Assembly (NCBI RefSeq): GCF_900106035.1
Contig: NZ_FNUC01000004.1
Coordinates: 496,001-560,000, forward strand
From: Jiangella alba
Lineage (GTDB): Bacteria > Actinomycetota > Actinomycetes > Jiangellales > Jiangellaceae
DNA length: 64,000 nt
Reading direction: 5' to 3'
Within the stretch, counting starts at the first letter, position 1. The number at the start of each line of letters is the position of its first letter. Shown one piece after another: positions 52,747-60,762 of this stretch. Under the pieces are notes generated by a model. The model saw only the letters and a list, made by a program, of their open reading frames with translations, was not told the origin of the DNA and ran no database searches. The position numbers were made by a program, and so were the translations under genes.

Positions 52747-53490
52747 ATGTCGTCGACACTGCTGCCGGTCGGGCCGGGCCTGGCCGTGGCGATGGCGGTC
52801 CTGGTCGTGGCCGCCGTCGTGGTGAGCGCCGTCGCCCGGCTCGGGTACGACCGCGGCATCGTGACGGCGGCGCTGCGGGCCGTGGCCCAGCTCGCGGCCG
52901 TCGCCCTGGTGCTCGCCGCCGTCGTCCGGGTGGCGCCGCTGACGGCCGCGTTCCTGCTGGTCATGCTGGCGACGGCCACCGTCACGGCCGGGCGGCGGAT
53001 GACCCGGCACCGGTCCTGGGCCTGGGCCGTCGTCCCGGTCGCCGCCGGACCGCTGCTGGTCGTGACGACGCTGCTGGCGGTGGGCGTGCTGCCGGCGACG
53101 CCGCTGGCCGTGATCGCCGTCGCCGGGATCCTGATCGGCGGCGCCATGACGGCGGCCGGGCTGGCCGGGCGGCGGGCCCTGGACGAGCTGGCCGCCCGCC
53201 GCGGCGAGGTGGAGGCCGCGCTGTCGGTCGGACTGCTGCCGCGCGACGCCGCGCTCGAGATCGCCCGTTCGCAGGCGGCGACGGCGCTGATCCCGGCGCT
53301 CGACCAGACCCGCACCGTCGGCCTGGTCGTCCTGCCTGGCGCGTTCGTCGGCATGCTCATCGGCGGCGCCGAGCCGATCCAGGCCGGCGCCGTGCAGCTG
53401 TTCGTGCTGATCGGGCTACTGGCGGTCGAGACCGCGGCGGTCGCGCTGACGATCGAGCTCATCGCCCGCGGCGTGATCGTCCGGCCCTGA
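52747..53490 (+). CDS. FetB/YbbM-like ABC-type permease
   Basis: This is a 247-residue protein with seven predicted membrane spans and no ATPase domain. ALDQTRTVGLVVLPGAFVGMLIGG and QAGAVQLFVLIGL match the UPF0014/FetB family, which in E. coli pairs with the ATPase FetA and helps iron homeostasis. No ATPase partner gene adjoins it here. It is divergent from the adenosyltransferase gene. Confidence 0.85.
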   Translation: MSSTLLPVGPGLAVAMAVLVVAAVVVSAVARLGYDRGIVTAALRAVAQLAAVALVLAAVVRVAPLTAAFLLVMLATATVTAGRRMTRHRSWAWAVVPVAAGPLLVVTTLLAVGVLPATPLAVIAVAGILIGGAMTAAGLAGRRALDELAARRGEVEAALSVGLLPRDAALEIARSQAATALIPALDQTRTVGLVVLPGAFVGMLIGGAEPIQAGAVQLFVLIGLLAVETAAVALTIELIARGVIVRP

Positions 53491-53548
53491 GCCGGCCTCC
53501 TCAGGCGGGCCGTCACCTGGTGGCCGCGCGGGCCGGGGCTTGTCTTCG

Positions 53549-53595
53549 GGCGTGGTGACACCAGTGCCAACTGTTGGCGCTGATGTCACCACGCC
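53549..53595. repeat. 47-bp imperfect palindrome
   Basis: The arms 53549-53571 and 53573-53595 pair at 21 of 23 positions around a single T. The centre is GCCAACTGTTGGC, almost the same as the palindrome at 31126-31164 (GCCAACAGTTGGC). It follows the FetB-like gene and may terminate it. Confidence 0.7.
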
Positions 53596-53757
53596 GAAAA
53601 GCACTCACCCACCCCGCGGCGGGCCCGGCGCGTCTCATCGATGCGCTGACGCGTCAGACACGCGGAACTCGAGGCCGTTTCGGGACGGCTATGAGGACGA
53701 CACCTGTCGCGAGGTCGCTGCCTCGGCCCGCCGACGAGACCGGGTCCGGACATGAAA

Positions 53758-53785
53758 ACAGCTCAGAGGATGGCCTCTGAGCTGT
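53758..53785 (-). terminator. rho-independent terminator of the tRNA-Glu/Asp operon
   Basis: ACAGCTCAGAGG (53758-53769) and CCTCTGAGCTGT (53774-53785) pair perfectly around a 4-nt loop. On the minus strand the stem is followed by TTTTC. It lies 12 bp after the 3' end of tRNA-Asp. Confidence 0.85.
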
Positions 53786-53797
53786 GGGTATTGCTGG

Positions 53798-53872
53798 CGG
53801 TCCTGACGGGACTTGAACCCGCGACCTCCGCCTTGACAGGGCGGCGAGCACTCCGAGCTGCTCCACAGGACC
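53798..53872 (-). tRNA. tRNA-Asp (anticodon GTC)
   Basis: A 75-nt cloverleaf is visible: acceptor GGTCCTG/CAGGACC, D stem GAGC/GCTC, anticodon stem CCGCC/GGCGG with loop CTGTCAA, T stem GCGGG/CCCGT with TTCAAGT, discriminator G. Confidence 0.95.
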
Positions 53873-53913
53873 TTGCTTGTACTGCCTTACTCACCCCGCC
53901 GGAACGGGTACCG

Positions 53914-53986
53914 CATCCCCAACGGGATTCGAACCCGCGTTGCCGCCTTGAAAGGGCGGAGTCCTAGGCCGCTAGACGATGGGGAC
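53914..53986 (-). tRNA. tRNA-Glu (anticodon TTC)
   Basis: A 73-nt cloverleaf is visible: acceptor GTCCCCA pairs with TGGGGAT (first pair G-T), anticodon stem CCGCC/GGCGG with loop CTTTCAA, T stem GCGGG/CCCGT with TTCGAAT, discriminator G. It is the first gene of a two-tRNA transcript. Confidence 0.95.
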
Positions 53987-54052
53987 CAGATCTGACGACA
54001 TGGCCCATGGCTCGTCGCCGTTCGGGACGTTGAAAGCATAGGGGTGGCCCGC

Positions 54053-55600
54053 TCAGTTCTCCAAATCGGGAGCTGGGGACGGGTCCTCAGGTCCCTGGGC
54101 TGCGCCGTTGCCCTCGTCGGCCTGGTGGCGGTCGATCTCGGCGCTGGTCCGGCCGAGGCCGCCGAGGGTGAGGTCGTCCCACGCGACCAGCTCTTTCGTC
54201 TCCGGATTGAAGTAGAGCACCGACAGCGCGACCGGAGTGGGATCTTCGTCACGTAGGCCGCGCAGCCCGGCGCCGCCGGTGGAGCCCTGGACCATCACCC
54301 GGGTGCCGTCGTCGAGGACGTAGGTGTCGCGTTTGTGGGCGTGGCCGGACAGCACCAGCGGGGCGATGCCGTCGAACAGCTCGGCGTTGCTGGGGTCGTG
54401 GTAGACGATGATGTCGGGCGGCGGATCGACGTCGGCGGCTTCGTCGGCGAACTCTTCGCTGCCCTCGCGCAGCACCTCGTCGGGGACGCCGCGGACGGAC
54501 TTGTCCGGCGTGAACCGCGGGTCCGGCGCGCCGAGGAAGCGCAGCCCGGCCACCTCGACCGGCTCGCCGTTCAGGACGACGGCGTTGGGTGCGGCGGCGA
54601 CGGCGGCCGCGGTGGCGACGGAGTCGTGGTTGCCCTTGACGAACACGTAGGGCCGGCCGAGGTCGGCGATGGGGCGCACGTAGGAGTTCTCCAGCGGCGT
54701 GCCCTGGTCGACGATGTCGCCGCTGTCGACGATGGCGTCGACGGAGTACTGGTCGGCCACCGCGCCGATGATGTCCCACGCCGCCGGGTTGAGGTGCAGG
54801 TCGGACACGTGCAGGACGCGGATGGTGTCGTCGTTGGGCTGGAACGTCTGCAGGTTGAGCGTGGTGTCGTAGACGGCGGCCACGTTGGCGACGAAGCCGG
54901 CCAGCTGATCCGCGTAGGCGTCGAAGTTGTTCGCGATGTCCTCGGCGTTGCCGATCAGCTGCGGCGCGGCCGCCAGCGGGCCCGTGTACGCGGGCTCGCG
55001 CACGGCGTCGGAGTTGTACGTCAGCGCGACCATCCCGTAGCTGCCGAGCACCGCACCGGCCGCCACGCCGGCCGCCAGCGCCGTCCGCCGCACCGACCGC
55101 AGCACCAGCGCCGCCGCCAGCGTGCCGCCGATGAGGGCCGTGAGCGCGGCCCGGATCGCGGCGTCGACCAGCACGTCCTCGATGCCGGCCGCGATCTCGT
55201 CGTCGAGGGTCGACAGCGAGTACGGGTCGGCGACGTAGCCGTTGAGGCCGTCGAGGTCGACCTGGCGCACGGAGATGTCCAGCGTGACCGGCCCCGAATG
55301 GGTGTCGAGCACGACGGCGCCGACGGGGTCGAGATGGATGACGGACTCACCCGTCAGCGTCGGCCGGAACGCGACGTCGATGGCCAGCGGCCCGACGTAG
55401 GTCTGCGTCGTGCCGGCGATGACCAGCGCCACCCAGGCGCCGGCGAGCGCCAGCACGGCCGGGCTGAGCAGCGCGAACGTCCGGCGCAGCCACGACGGCC
55501 AGGTCGCCGGGCGCGCGTAGTCGCGCCACGCCCGGCGCTGCGCCGGTCCGCCCGGCGGGCTCGTCTCCGTCACCACGTCCACGCCTCGTTGGTAACACAT
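54053..55600 (-). CDS. membrane-anchored metallophosphoesterase
   Basis: This is a 515-residue protein. The N-terminal third has two membrane spans (LLSPAVLALAGAWVALVIAG and ALTALIGGTLAAALVLRSV...), with a third near LAAGVAAGAVLGSYGMVAL. The calcineurin-like catalytic domain (about 270-460) shows HVSDLHLN, DSGDIVDQG, VKGNHDS, VYHD and LSGHAHKRD, the complete two-metal ligand set. The start is uncertain: GTG codons at 55582 or 55576 fit better with ACGAGG. Actinomycete proteins of this type are conserved near tRNA-Glu/Asp; the substrate is unknown. Confidence 0.88.
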   Translation of the reverse strand: MCYQRGVDVVTETSPPGGPAQRRAWRDYARPATWPSWLRRTFALLSPAVLALAGAWVALVIAGTTQTYVGPLAIDVAFRPTLTGESVIHLDPVGAVVLDTHSGPVTLDISVRQVDLDGLNGYVADPYSLSTLDDEIAAGIEDVLVDAAIRAALTALIGGTLAAALVLRSVRRTALAAGVAAGAVLGSYGMVALTYNSDAVREPAYTGPLAAAPQLIGNAEDIANNFDAYADQLAGFVANVAAVYDTTLNLQTFQPNDDTIRVLHVSDLHLNPAAWDIIGAVADQYSVDAIVDSGDIVDQGTPLENSYVRPIADLGRPYVFVKGNHDSVATAAAVAAAPNAVVLNGEPVEVAGLRFLGAPDPRFTPDKSVRGVPDEVLREGSEEFADEAADVDPPPDIIVYHDPSNAELFDGIAPLVLSGHAHKRDTYVLDDGTRVMVQGSTGGAGLRGLRDEDPTPVALSVLYFNPETKELVAWDDLTLGGLGRTSAEIDRHQADEGNGAAQGPEDPSPAPDLEN

Positions 55601-55650
55601 TTCCGCCCCCGCGATCGGCGCGCACCGCTCCGGCAGGCGAGACTGGTGCC

Positions 55651-56001
55651 GTGCTGGAGCTGACCGAGGCGGAGTTCGAACGGCTGGTGTCCGAGGCGAT
55701 CGACGAGATCCCGCCGGAGCTGGCCCAGATGATGGACAACGTGGTGATCCTCATCGAGGACGAGGCCCCGGACGACGTCCCCGACGTGCTGGGACTGTAC
55801 GAGGGCACCCCGCTCACCGAGCGCGGCGAGTGGTACTCCGGCGTGCTGCCCGACACCATCAGGCTGTTCCGGCTGCCCATCCTGCGCATCTGCGACACCC
55901 CCGACGATGCCGTCGAAGAGGTGCTGATCACGGTCGTGCACGAGGTGGCGCATCATTTCGGTATCGACGACGAGCGGCTGCACGAGCTCGGCTGGTCGTG
56001 A
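55651..56001 (+). CDS. small minimal metalloprotease (zincin, DUF1025 family)
   Basis: This 116-residue protein from GTG 55651 is the normal length for the family. It ends in VVHEVAHHFGIDDERLHELG, an HExxH zinc motif with a downstream His/Glu pair. These minimal zincins are widespread in actinobacteria and their substrate is not known. It is divergent from the metallophosphoesterase gene. Confidence 0.9.
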   Translation: MLELTEAEFERLVSEAIDEIPPELAQMMDNVVILIEDEAPDDVPDVLGLYEGTPLTERGEWYSGVLPDTIRLFRLPILRICDTPDDAVEEVLITVVHEVAHHFGIDDERLHELGWS

Positions 56002-56713
56002 CGGAAGAGGGATGGTTCGGGCGCCGGGCCGGGAACGCCTCTCGGCGCAACGGCCGCTCGTAGCGGCTATAAGTGGGACCCGGGGTTACCACGGCCCGCC
56101 GCCCAGCGAGAGCCCCGAAAGGCTGTCGCCAGTACCTGAAACTACCCGATGTCTGTGGTTGTTCCCAGCGTTGTCGCGTGGGAAGGATCACCTTGACGAC
56201 GAGCGGCTGGGCGGTTCCTCCCGCTTGCGGGGCCTCTTCGTCGACCCGCGCACCCTGTGCTGAGCGTCGCCCTCGCCCGCGCGTTTCCTCACCACGCCGT
56301 GCTCGGCGCTTGACGGGCACACGCCGGAAGCCCAGCCGGGTCGAGCGCGAGTGGCGCAGGGTCATGGAACCCGCCCACCCGGCGAGCACCTCCGAGACAG
56401 CAGCGACCTCCCGTCTCGCCGGATCACACGGCTGGTATGGCGTAATTCGGTCCACCACGCTGCGTGTCATTCCGCCCAGATTGACGCAGGGCTCCGTCCG
56501 AACGGGACACCGTGAGCGCCGGGTGATTGCCCGCCCCAGTCGCGCGGGAGTTGACAGTGCTCACGCTGGGCATCGCACTATCCGCAATCGACGCTCGCTC
56601 ATCGCAGGACGAGGTTTGTCGGGCGGGTCGCCTCGCGCCGCAATCTCGTGCCTTGGACTGCGGTTGACCAGCCGTATCGGGCGGGGCAGGCTGCCGTCAG
56701 CCCTGGCTCGCGT
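56002..56713. other. 712-bp region without a confident gene
   Basis: No reading frame here has convincing protein features on either strand. Short hairpin-forming stretches occur (for example CTCCCGCTTGCGGGG near 56218-56232). A possible promoter TTGACA...CACTAT sits near 56550-56582. It marks the junction between the housekeeping genes and the accessory locus to the right, and may be decayed mobile DNA. Confidence 0.5.
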
Positions 56714-57337
56714 TCACGATGAGTCCATGAGCGAGTACTCGGTCAGTCGGACGAGGTACGGCGCGACCAAATCGGCCATGAACGAGACCGTGTAGGTCGA
56801 TGGTGTCAGGCCAGGCGCGAACGCGGTCCGACGTACGACCGACGTGACCTGCGAAGCGCCGACCTTGGAGCCTGACCGCAGGTTCAGGACGTGGGTGGAT
56901 GCGAAGGATTGGCTTGGATGGACGTTGACGCTGAGCGGCTCCTGGCTGCGACAAACCAGAGCATAGTGGTGGCCCCTAGTAGGACTGATCCGGCTCGTGA
57001 CATACGAGTGCTCCGGGAGTTCGAATGGCTCTCCGTCGAGCGCGATGCCGCGATGCCACACGGCGATCTGCGCGGGCGCAACATCCCGGGCAGCGGGTCG
57101 TGATCGCATCGGCGTGAAGACGACCTGGGGATCAGGAGCTTGCGCGAGGAGGGCTTCGACCGACGGACCGATGGCGTTGCCGATTCCCCATAGGAACGTG
57201 CCGCCGCTTGCCAGACGCTCGGCTTCCTTGCGAGCAAGGATCGTGGCGCTGTCTTCACCGGCCTCGGTGCCGTACTTCGTCCAGCAGAAAAGATCCGGCA
57301 ACTCTGTCGTAGTGTCCGTCTCGACATCGTGGAGCAT
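56714..57337 (-). CDS. unrecognised family protein, paralogue A of the ImmA/PIN locus
   Basis: This is a 207-residue protein; ATG 57337 is preferred over 57409. I do not recognise the family. It is clearly related to the protein at 59085-59633. Shared blocks are ARKEAERLASGGTFLWGIGN / GRKRAEIEAEGMAFWGYGGN, PQVVFTPMRS / PIVLAMQPMTS, YALVCRSQEPL / YALLVDSLDEV and a C-terminal ADLVAPYLVRL / ANLVAPHAVFL. The alternating strands suggest a compact alpha/beta or PUA/EVE-like fold, which is inference. It is divergent from the ImmA/IrrE-type gene, with only 84 bp between them, so the two may be co-regulated. Confidence 0.7.
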   Translation of the reverse strand: MLHDVETDTTTELPDLFCWTKYGTEAGEDSATILARKEAERLASGGTFLWGIGNAIGPSVEALLAQAPDPQVVFTPMRSRPAARDVAPAQIAVWHRGIALDGEPFELPEHSYVTSRISPTRGHHYALVCRSQEPLSVNVHPSQSFASTHVLNLRSGSKVGASQVTSVVRRTAFAPGLTPSTYTVSFMADLVAPYLVRLTEYSLMDSS

Positions 57338-57421
57338 GACCCAAACAATAGGGACGTAGCCGGTGCCGGAGGGGCACCAGAGCCGGGCGTGTCCGGTCGT
57401 CGTGGGCATCGAGGAGGAGTC

Positions 57422-58426
57422 GTGGCGCTTTCTCCAGGAGCTCTACGCGTCGAACTGCGTCGCGCCGGTATAGCTAACGCCGCTGTCGACGCCGTTTGGC
57501 CGCAGTGGTGGAGCTCAGAGGCGGAATCGTCCCTGTCGGCCACGGCGGAGCTGACGTTCACCATCGCCCGTCGCCTGGGGCTCTCGCCGCAGGACCTGCT
57601 GGAGGGCGAAGCTCGCTTCGTTTGGCGCGATGAGGCCAAGTTCAAGCTCCTTGCCGCGACGGTATCCGCTGAGGAGCAAGCGCTGTCGTCCTTCGGCTGC
57701 GCTGTCGCTCGGGCAGCCGTCGCGGGTGTACCTGCGACTGGCTCGGCGGCGAGTTACAACGCCGGCGAAATTCGCGATGCGATCCTTCGCGAGGCTCCGT
57801 TCGTTCACGCCGAGGCGTTGCTCGCGTTCGCCTGGGGCGTCGGAATCCCAGTGCTGCAACTGCGCATCTTTCCGTTGGCTCAGAAACGGATGCACGCGAT
57901 GACCGCGGCAGTCGGTGGTCGCTCAGCCGTGCTCCTGGCGCGCGACTCGTCCTACCTCGCACCGATGACGTTCACCCTGGCGCACGAGATCGGTCACGTG
58001 ATGCTCGGCCACCTGACCGGCGCAACCGCGGTTGTGGATGTCGAGGATCCGTTCGTCTCGCCTGAGTCGGACGACGCCGAGGAAGCCGCAGCTGATCGAT
58101 TCGCGCTGGAGCTGCTAACTGGCGAACCGAGACCTACCGTGTTGACCAATATAGAGAGCTTTTCAGCGACCCAACTCGCAAGCGCAGTTTCGGAACAGGG
58201 TCCACGTCTCGGCATAGAGCCCGGGTTCCTTGCCATGTGCGTCGGACATAGCACCAAGCAGTGGGAAAAGGTGTATGGCTCGCTGAAGATCATCGCCCCC
58301 GGCTATCAGGACGTGCCGGGGTGGCTGAACTCGATCGCAGAGCGGCAACTGGACTGGTTAGCGATGACGGAGGACAGTCAAGACTACCTCCGTGTAGTGA
58401 TGGGATTGCCGCGCGACGATGTGTGA
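57422..58426 (+). CDS. ImmA/IrrE-type metallopeptidase
   Basis: This is a 334-residue protein. GTG 57422 is chosen because GAGGAGGAG lies just upstream. Residues 1-60 may be a degenerate HTH (ELTFTIARRLGLSPQDLLEG). Residues about 185-260 carry the zinc motif TLAHEIGHVMLGHL (H-E-x-x-H) with downstream EEAAADRFALELL, as in ImmA/IrrE proteases that cleave phage or stress repressors. It overlaps the PIN-like gene by 8 bp. Protease-antitoxin/PIN-toxin pairs of this arrangement are known among toxin-antitoxin systems. Confidence 0.82.
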   Translation: MALSPGALRVELRRAGIANAAVDAVWPQWWSSEAESSLSATAELTFTIARRLGLSPQDLLEGEARFVWRDEAKFKLLAATVSAEEQALSSFGCAVARAAVAGVPATGSAASYNAGEIRDAILREAPFVHAEALLAFAWGVGIPVLQLRIFPLAQKRMHAMTAAVGGRSAVLLARDSSYLAPMTFTLAHEIGHVMLGHLTGATAVVDVEDPFVSPESDDAEEAAADRFALELLTGEPRPTVLTNIESFSATQLASAVSEQGPRLGIEPGFLAMCVGHSTKQWEKVYGSLKIIAPGYQDVPGWLNSIAERQLDWLAMTEDSQDYLRVVMGLPRDDV

Positions 58427-59096
58427 ACTCCTTCTCGACGTCGACGTCGTCATCAAGTTGGCCGCCTACGACCTGCTTGACGTGATCGCACACCCGGGCT
58501 GCGGGTCCGACTGCGGCGGGCGTCGTGGGGTGATCGCCACAACCCGTTTCGTGGCATACAAGCGCTTGAGACGAAAGTCTCCTGATCCTCAAGCGACCCA
58601 AGCACGACTCGCGATCTTTCTTGATGACGCCATCGAGCTTGAGCCGACCGAAGATGAGCTCCGGCAGGCCGCCGTCATCGAGGCGCAGGCGGTCACAGCC
58701 GGGCTCGAACTCGACTCTGGCGAGAGCCAGCTCTGTGCTATCTCGATTGCGCGCACCATTCCCATCCTGCTTACCGGCGACAAGCGAGCTATAGCAGCAG
58801 CCGAGGCGCTCCTCGAGACGGTCGCCGATTTGACAGCCCTGACCGAGCGCATCGCCTGCCTTGAACAGGCGATGACGCTGGCGGTGGAGCGGCTCGGCGC
58901 GCTGTCTGTGCGGGCACGGGTGCTCGCCGAGTTGAACATGGACACGGCGATCAACATCTGCTTCCAAGTCACCAATCCGGATGTCGACGCGACCTTTGAG
59001 CCGACTGGCCTCTCGAGCTATATCAACAGCGTTCGCGCCAGCGCTCCGACGCTGCTGATCCCGGGCGATAGATTGGAGCTCGCATCAGTTGCGTAG
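58419..59096 (+). CDS. PIN-like ribonuclease domain protein
   Basis: This is a 225-residue protein from ATG 58419. It starts MCELLLDVDVVIKLAAYDLL with the first PIN Asp, then has DSGESQLCAISIA (acidic pair in the helix) and PILLTGDKRAIAAAE (the 'TxDK' strand). This is the order of catalytic acids in PIN nucleases. A C-terminal 80-residue extension is helical, then beta. It overlaps the ImmA/IrrE gene, so the two are translated together. It is probably the RNA-cleaving toxin of the locus; the 3' end overlaps the convergent gene by 12 bp. Confidence 0.75.
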   Translation: MCELLLDVDVVIKLAAYDLLDVIAHPGCGSDCGGRRGVIATTRFVAYKRLRRKSPDPQATQARLAIFLDDAIELEPTEDELRQAAVIEAQAVTAGLELDSGESQLCAISIARTIPILLTGDKRAIAAAEALLETVADLTALTERIACLEQAMTLAVERLGALSVRARVLAELNMDTAINICFQVTNPDVDATFEPTGLSSYINSVRASAPTLLIPGDRLELASVA

Positions 59097-59633
59097 AAAC
59101 ACAGCGTGCGGCGCGACAAGATTTGCTCTTAGCTTGATTTCAACTATCTTAGGCTGGCCCGTAGACTCATCGGTTACCTCCAAGCATGCCTTATCAACCC
59201 GGCCCTGAATGTAGTTCGCGCCGGACTTCCCGAGGCTCGGACCTACAGCAACGCGTGTCCGTGACAAGTCTAAAACATCATCAACCTCATCGAGTGAATC
59301 AACTAGGAGGGCGTACCGCGACCCGACGCAGTTGATACCTTCAGGGATCTGCCTCCACTTAATGCCGTCTTCCGAGTACTCCTCAGCGCGCACGGGCTCG
59401 GCGAAGTGTTTGGAAGTCATCGGCTGCATTGCCAGCACGATCGGCCCGGTGCTCCCCAAGGCGAAGGGCCGAACCATGGAGGCCGGGTGACAAGTGTTGC
59501 CGCCGTAACCCCAGAACGCCATGCCCTCGGCCTCGATCTCGGCCCGCTTTCGGCCGATAATGTCGGCCAGTTCCTCGCTGGCGTGGGTGCCAACCTTCAT
59601 GTACAGGATGTTGTCGCCGGGCTGGATGGCCAT
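59085..59633 (-). CDS. unrecognised family protein, paralogue B of the ImmA/PIN locus
   Basis: This is a 182-residue protein. ATG 59633 is chosen because it follows GAGGTGTGAG and directly follows the stop of the upstream gene; ATG 59651 is an alternative. It shares with paralogue A the blocks R-K-x-A-E, FWGYGGN, QPMTS, RYALLVDSL and NLVAPHAVFL. The order and spacing of the blocks are the same, so this is homology over the whole length. It is coupled to the BpsA-like gene on the same strand. Function unknown. Confidence 0.72.
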   Translation of the reverse strand: MAIQPGDNILYMKVGTHASEELADIIGRKRAEIEAEGMAFWGYGGNTCHPASMVRPFALGSTGPIVLAMQPMTSKHFAEPVRAEEYSEDGIKWRQIPEGINCVGSRYALLVDSLDEVDDVLDLSRTRVAVGPSLGKSGANYIQGRVDKACLEVTDESTGQPKIVEIKLRANLVAPHAVFLRN

Positions 59634-59634
59634 C

Positions 59635-60468
59635 TCACACCTCGTCGTCAATCAGTTCAAACTCGTACTCGTTGGTGTTGGCCCTGCCGTAGTCGACGCG
59701 CTGACGCTCGCGGACGAAGCGTACATACGGGCTGGCTGACCTCCCGTAGAAGTTGTCCAACTGATCTCCGCCACGGATCGCCTCGCTGTGTATCGCGCGC
59801 TTGTTTTCGGAAAGGGAAGCGATCATCAAGTTGCAGGACTTCAGATTCGGGGCATCGTCGAGGTGGTATGCGTGCAGCCGAGGCATCATGCGGCTTACAT
59901 AGAATTGCTGCTCGACCGCGAAGCGCTGAATGCGATGCAGGACTTGCTTGGGCCACAGCAGTTCAAGGTCGTCGGCGATCACTATCATGCCCTCGCCACT
60001 GTAGTGCATCGCTTCCATGCCACGCCGCGTGAAGACCTTAACGCTCTCGCCCGCGTTACTCGCGCCCCACGGCGGGTTAGTGTAGAAGCGGTCGTAGGGC
60101 TCGGCATGCGGAAAGGCATCGAGACAGTTGTAGAGCACAGCATCGAGATTGTCGAGACGCTCTCTGTCAGCGAAGCGCGTCACCGCCTTGACGATGCGCT
60201 CGTCGAAGTCGAACACGGTGATGTGCGCCGGCCCCGTGTCGATGATCCCCTTGGCCGACAAGTAGGCCGTGCACACGCTGATAGCGTCGCCGTCTCCAAT
60301 GAAGGCGAGTCGCTTACCGTCGGCCCAGCGCGAGACGAGTTCACTCTGCATAACCATGTCGCCGGTCTTCATGTAGATCTGGTCGAACTCACGCAAGGGC
60401 CGAGGGCGGTTCTGCACCACGTCGGAGACCGCATTGATAGCCGCCTTCAGGTCGATCTCAACCGCCAC
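59635..60468 (-). CDS. BpsA-like (branched polyamine synthase/MTase-fold) enzyme with NPPW motif
   Basis: This is a 277-residue protein with a Rossmann methyltransferase-type domain: RLAFIGDGDAISVCTAYL (nucleotide-binding loop), TVFDFDERIVKAVTRF and the active-site FYTNPPWGASNAGESVKVF. The pattern matches the N4-bis(aminopropyl)spermidine synthase family, and the (N/D)PP(Y/W) motif is also used by N6-adenine and exocyclic-amine methyltransferases. In this setting a polyamine role is not obvious. Modification of a nucleic acid or nucleotide by a transferred group is an alternative. Its TGA is followed one base later by the next start codon. Confidence 0.75.
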   Translation of the reverse strand: MAVEIDLKAAINAVSDVVQNRPRPLREFDQIYMKTGDMVMQSELVSRWADGKRLAFIGDGDAISVCTAYLSAKGIIDTGPAHITVFDFDERIVKAVTRFADRERLDNLDAVLYNCLDAFPHAEPYDRFYTNPPWGASNAGESVKVFTRRGMEAMHYSGEGMIVIADDLELLWPKQVLHRIQRFAVEQQFYVSRMMPRLHAYHLDDAPNLKSCNLMIASLSENKRAIHSEAIRGGDQLDNFYGRSASPYVRFVRERQRVDYGRANTNEYEFELIDDEV

Positions 60469-60762
60469 ACGATCACCACCCTCCGGGAGCCCGCCGCCTG
60501 GAGACGAGCCATGCCTTGGACGATAGTGCGGACCCCGGACAAATCCACCGATCGATGTGAGCCCCTACATGTGCCGGTCTGGCCACGTCCTGAGTCATTC
60601 CGCCGCGTCTGCCGCATCTCCAATGCGCACAAGCCATGTCGCTGTGACCCGCTCGGGGAGATCTCTCCTCTGCCATGTGCGGGCCCGGTGCGCATGCCGC
60701 GCCGTGCCGTGGGCTGGGGACGTATGTAGTCCCGATCGATGGATCGGGACACCTCCCACCGG
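60469..60762. other. 294-bp spacer at the right end of the accessory locus
   Basis: I see no gene. It must hold the promoter of the BpsA-like gene. A short stretch GATCGATGGATCG (60732-60744) is partly palindromic. Confidence 0.4.

Noticed and set aside
53574-53797. Short frames between the FetB-like gene and tRNA-Asp
   Set aside because: They cross the palindrome or the tRNA terminator and have no protein-like composition.
56159-56240. CRISPR-like repeat pair (GTTGTTCCC... and CTCCCGCTTGCGGGG)
   Set aside because: The two hairpins are not the same sequence, spacing is not regular and no cas gene is present.
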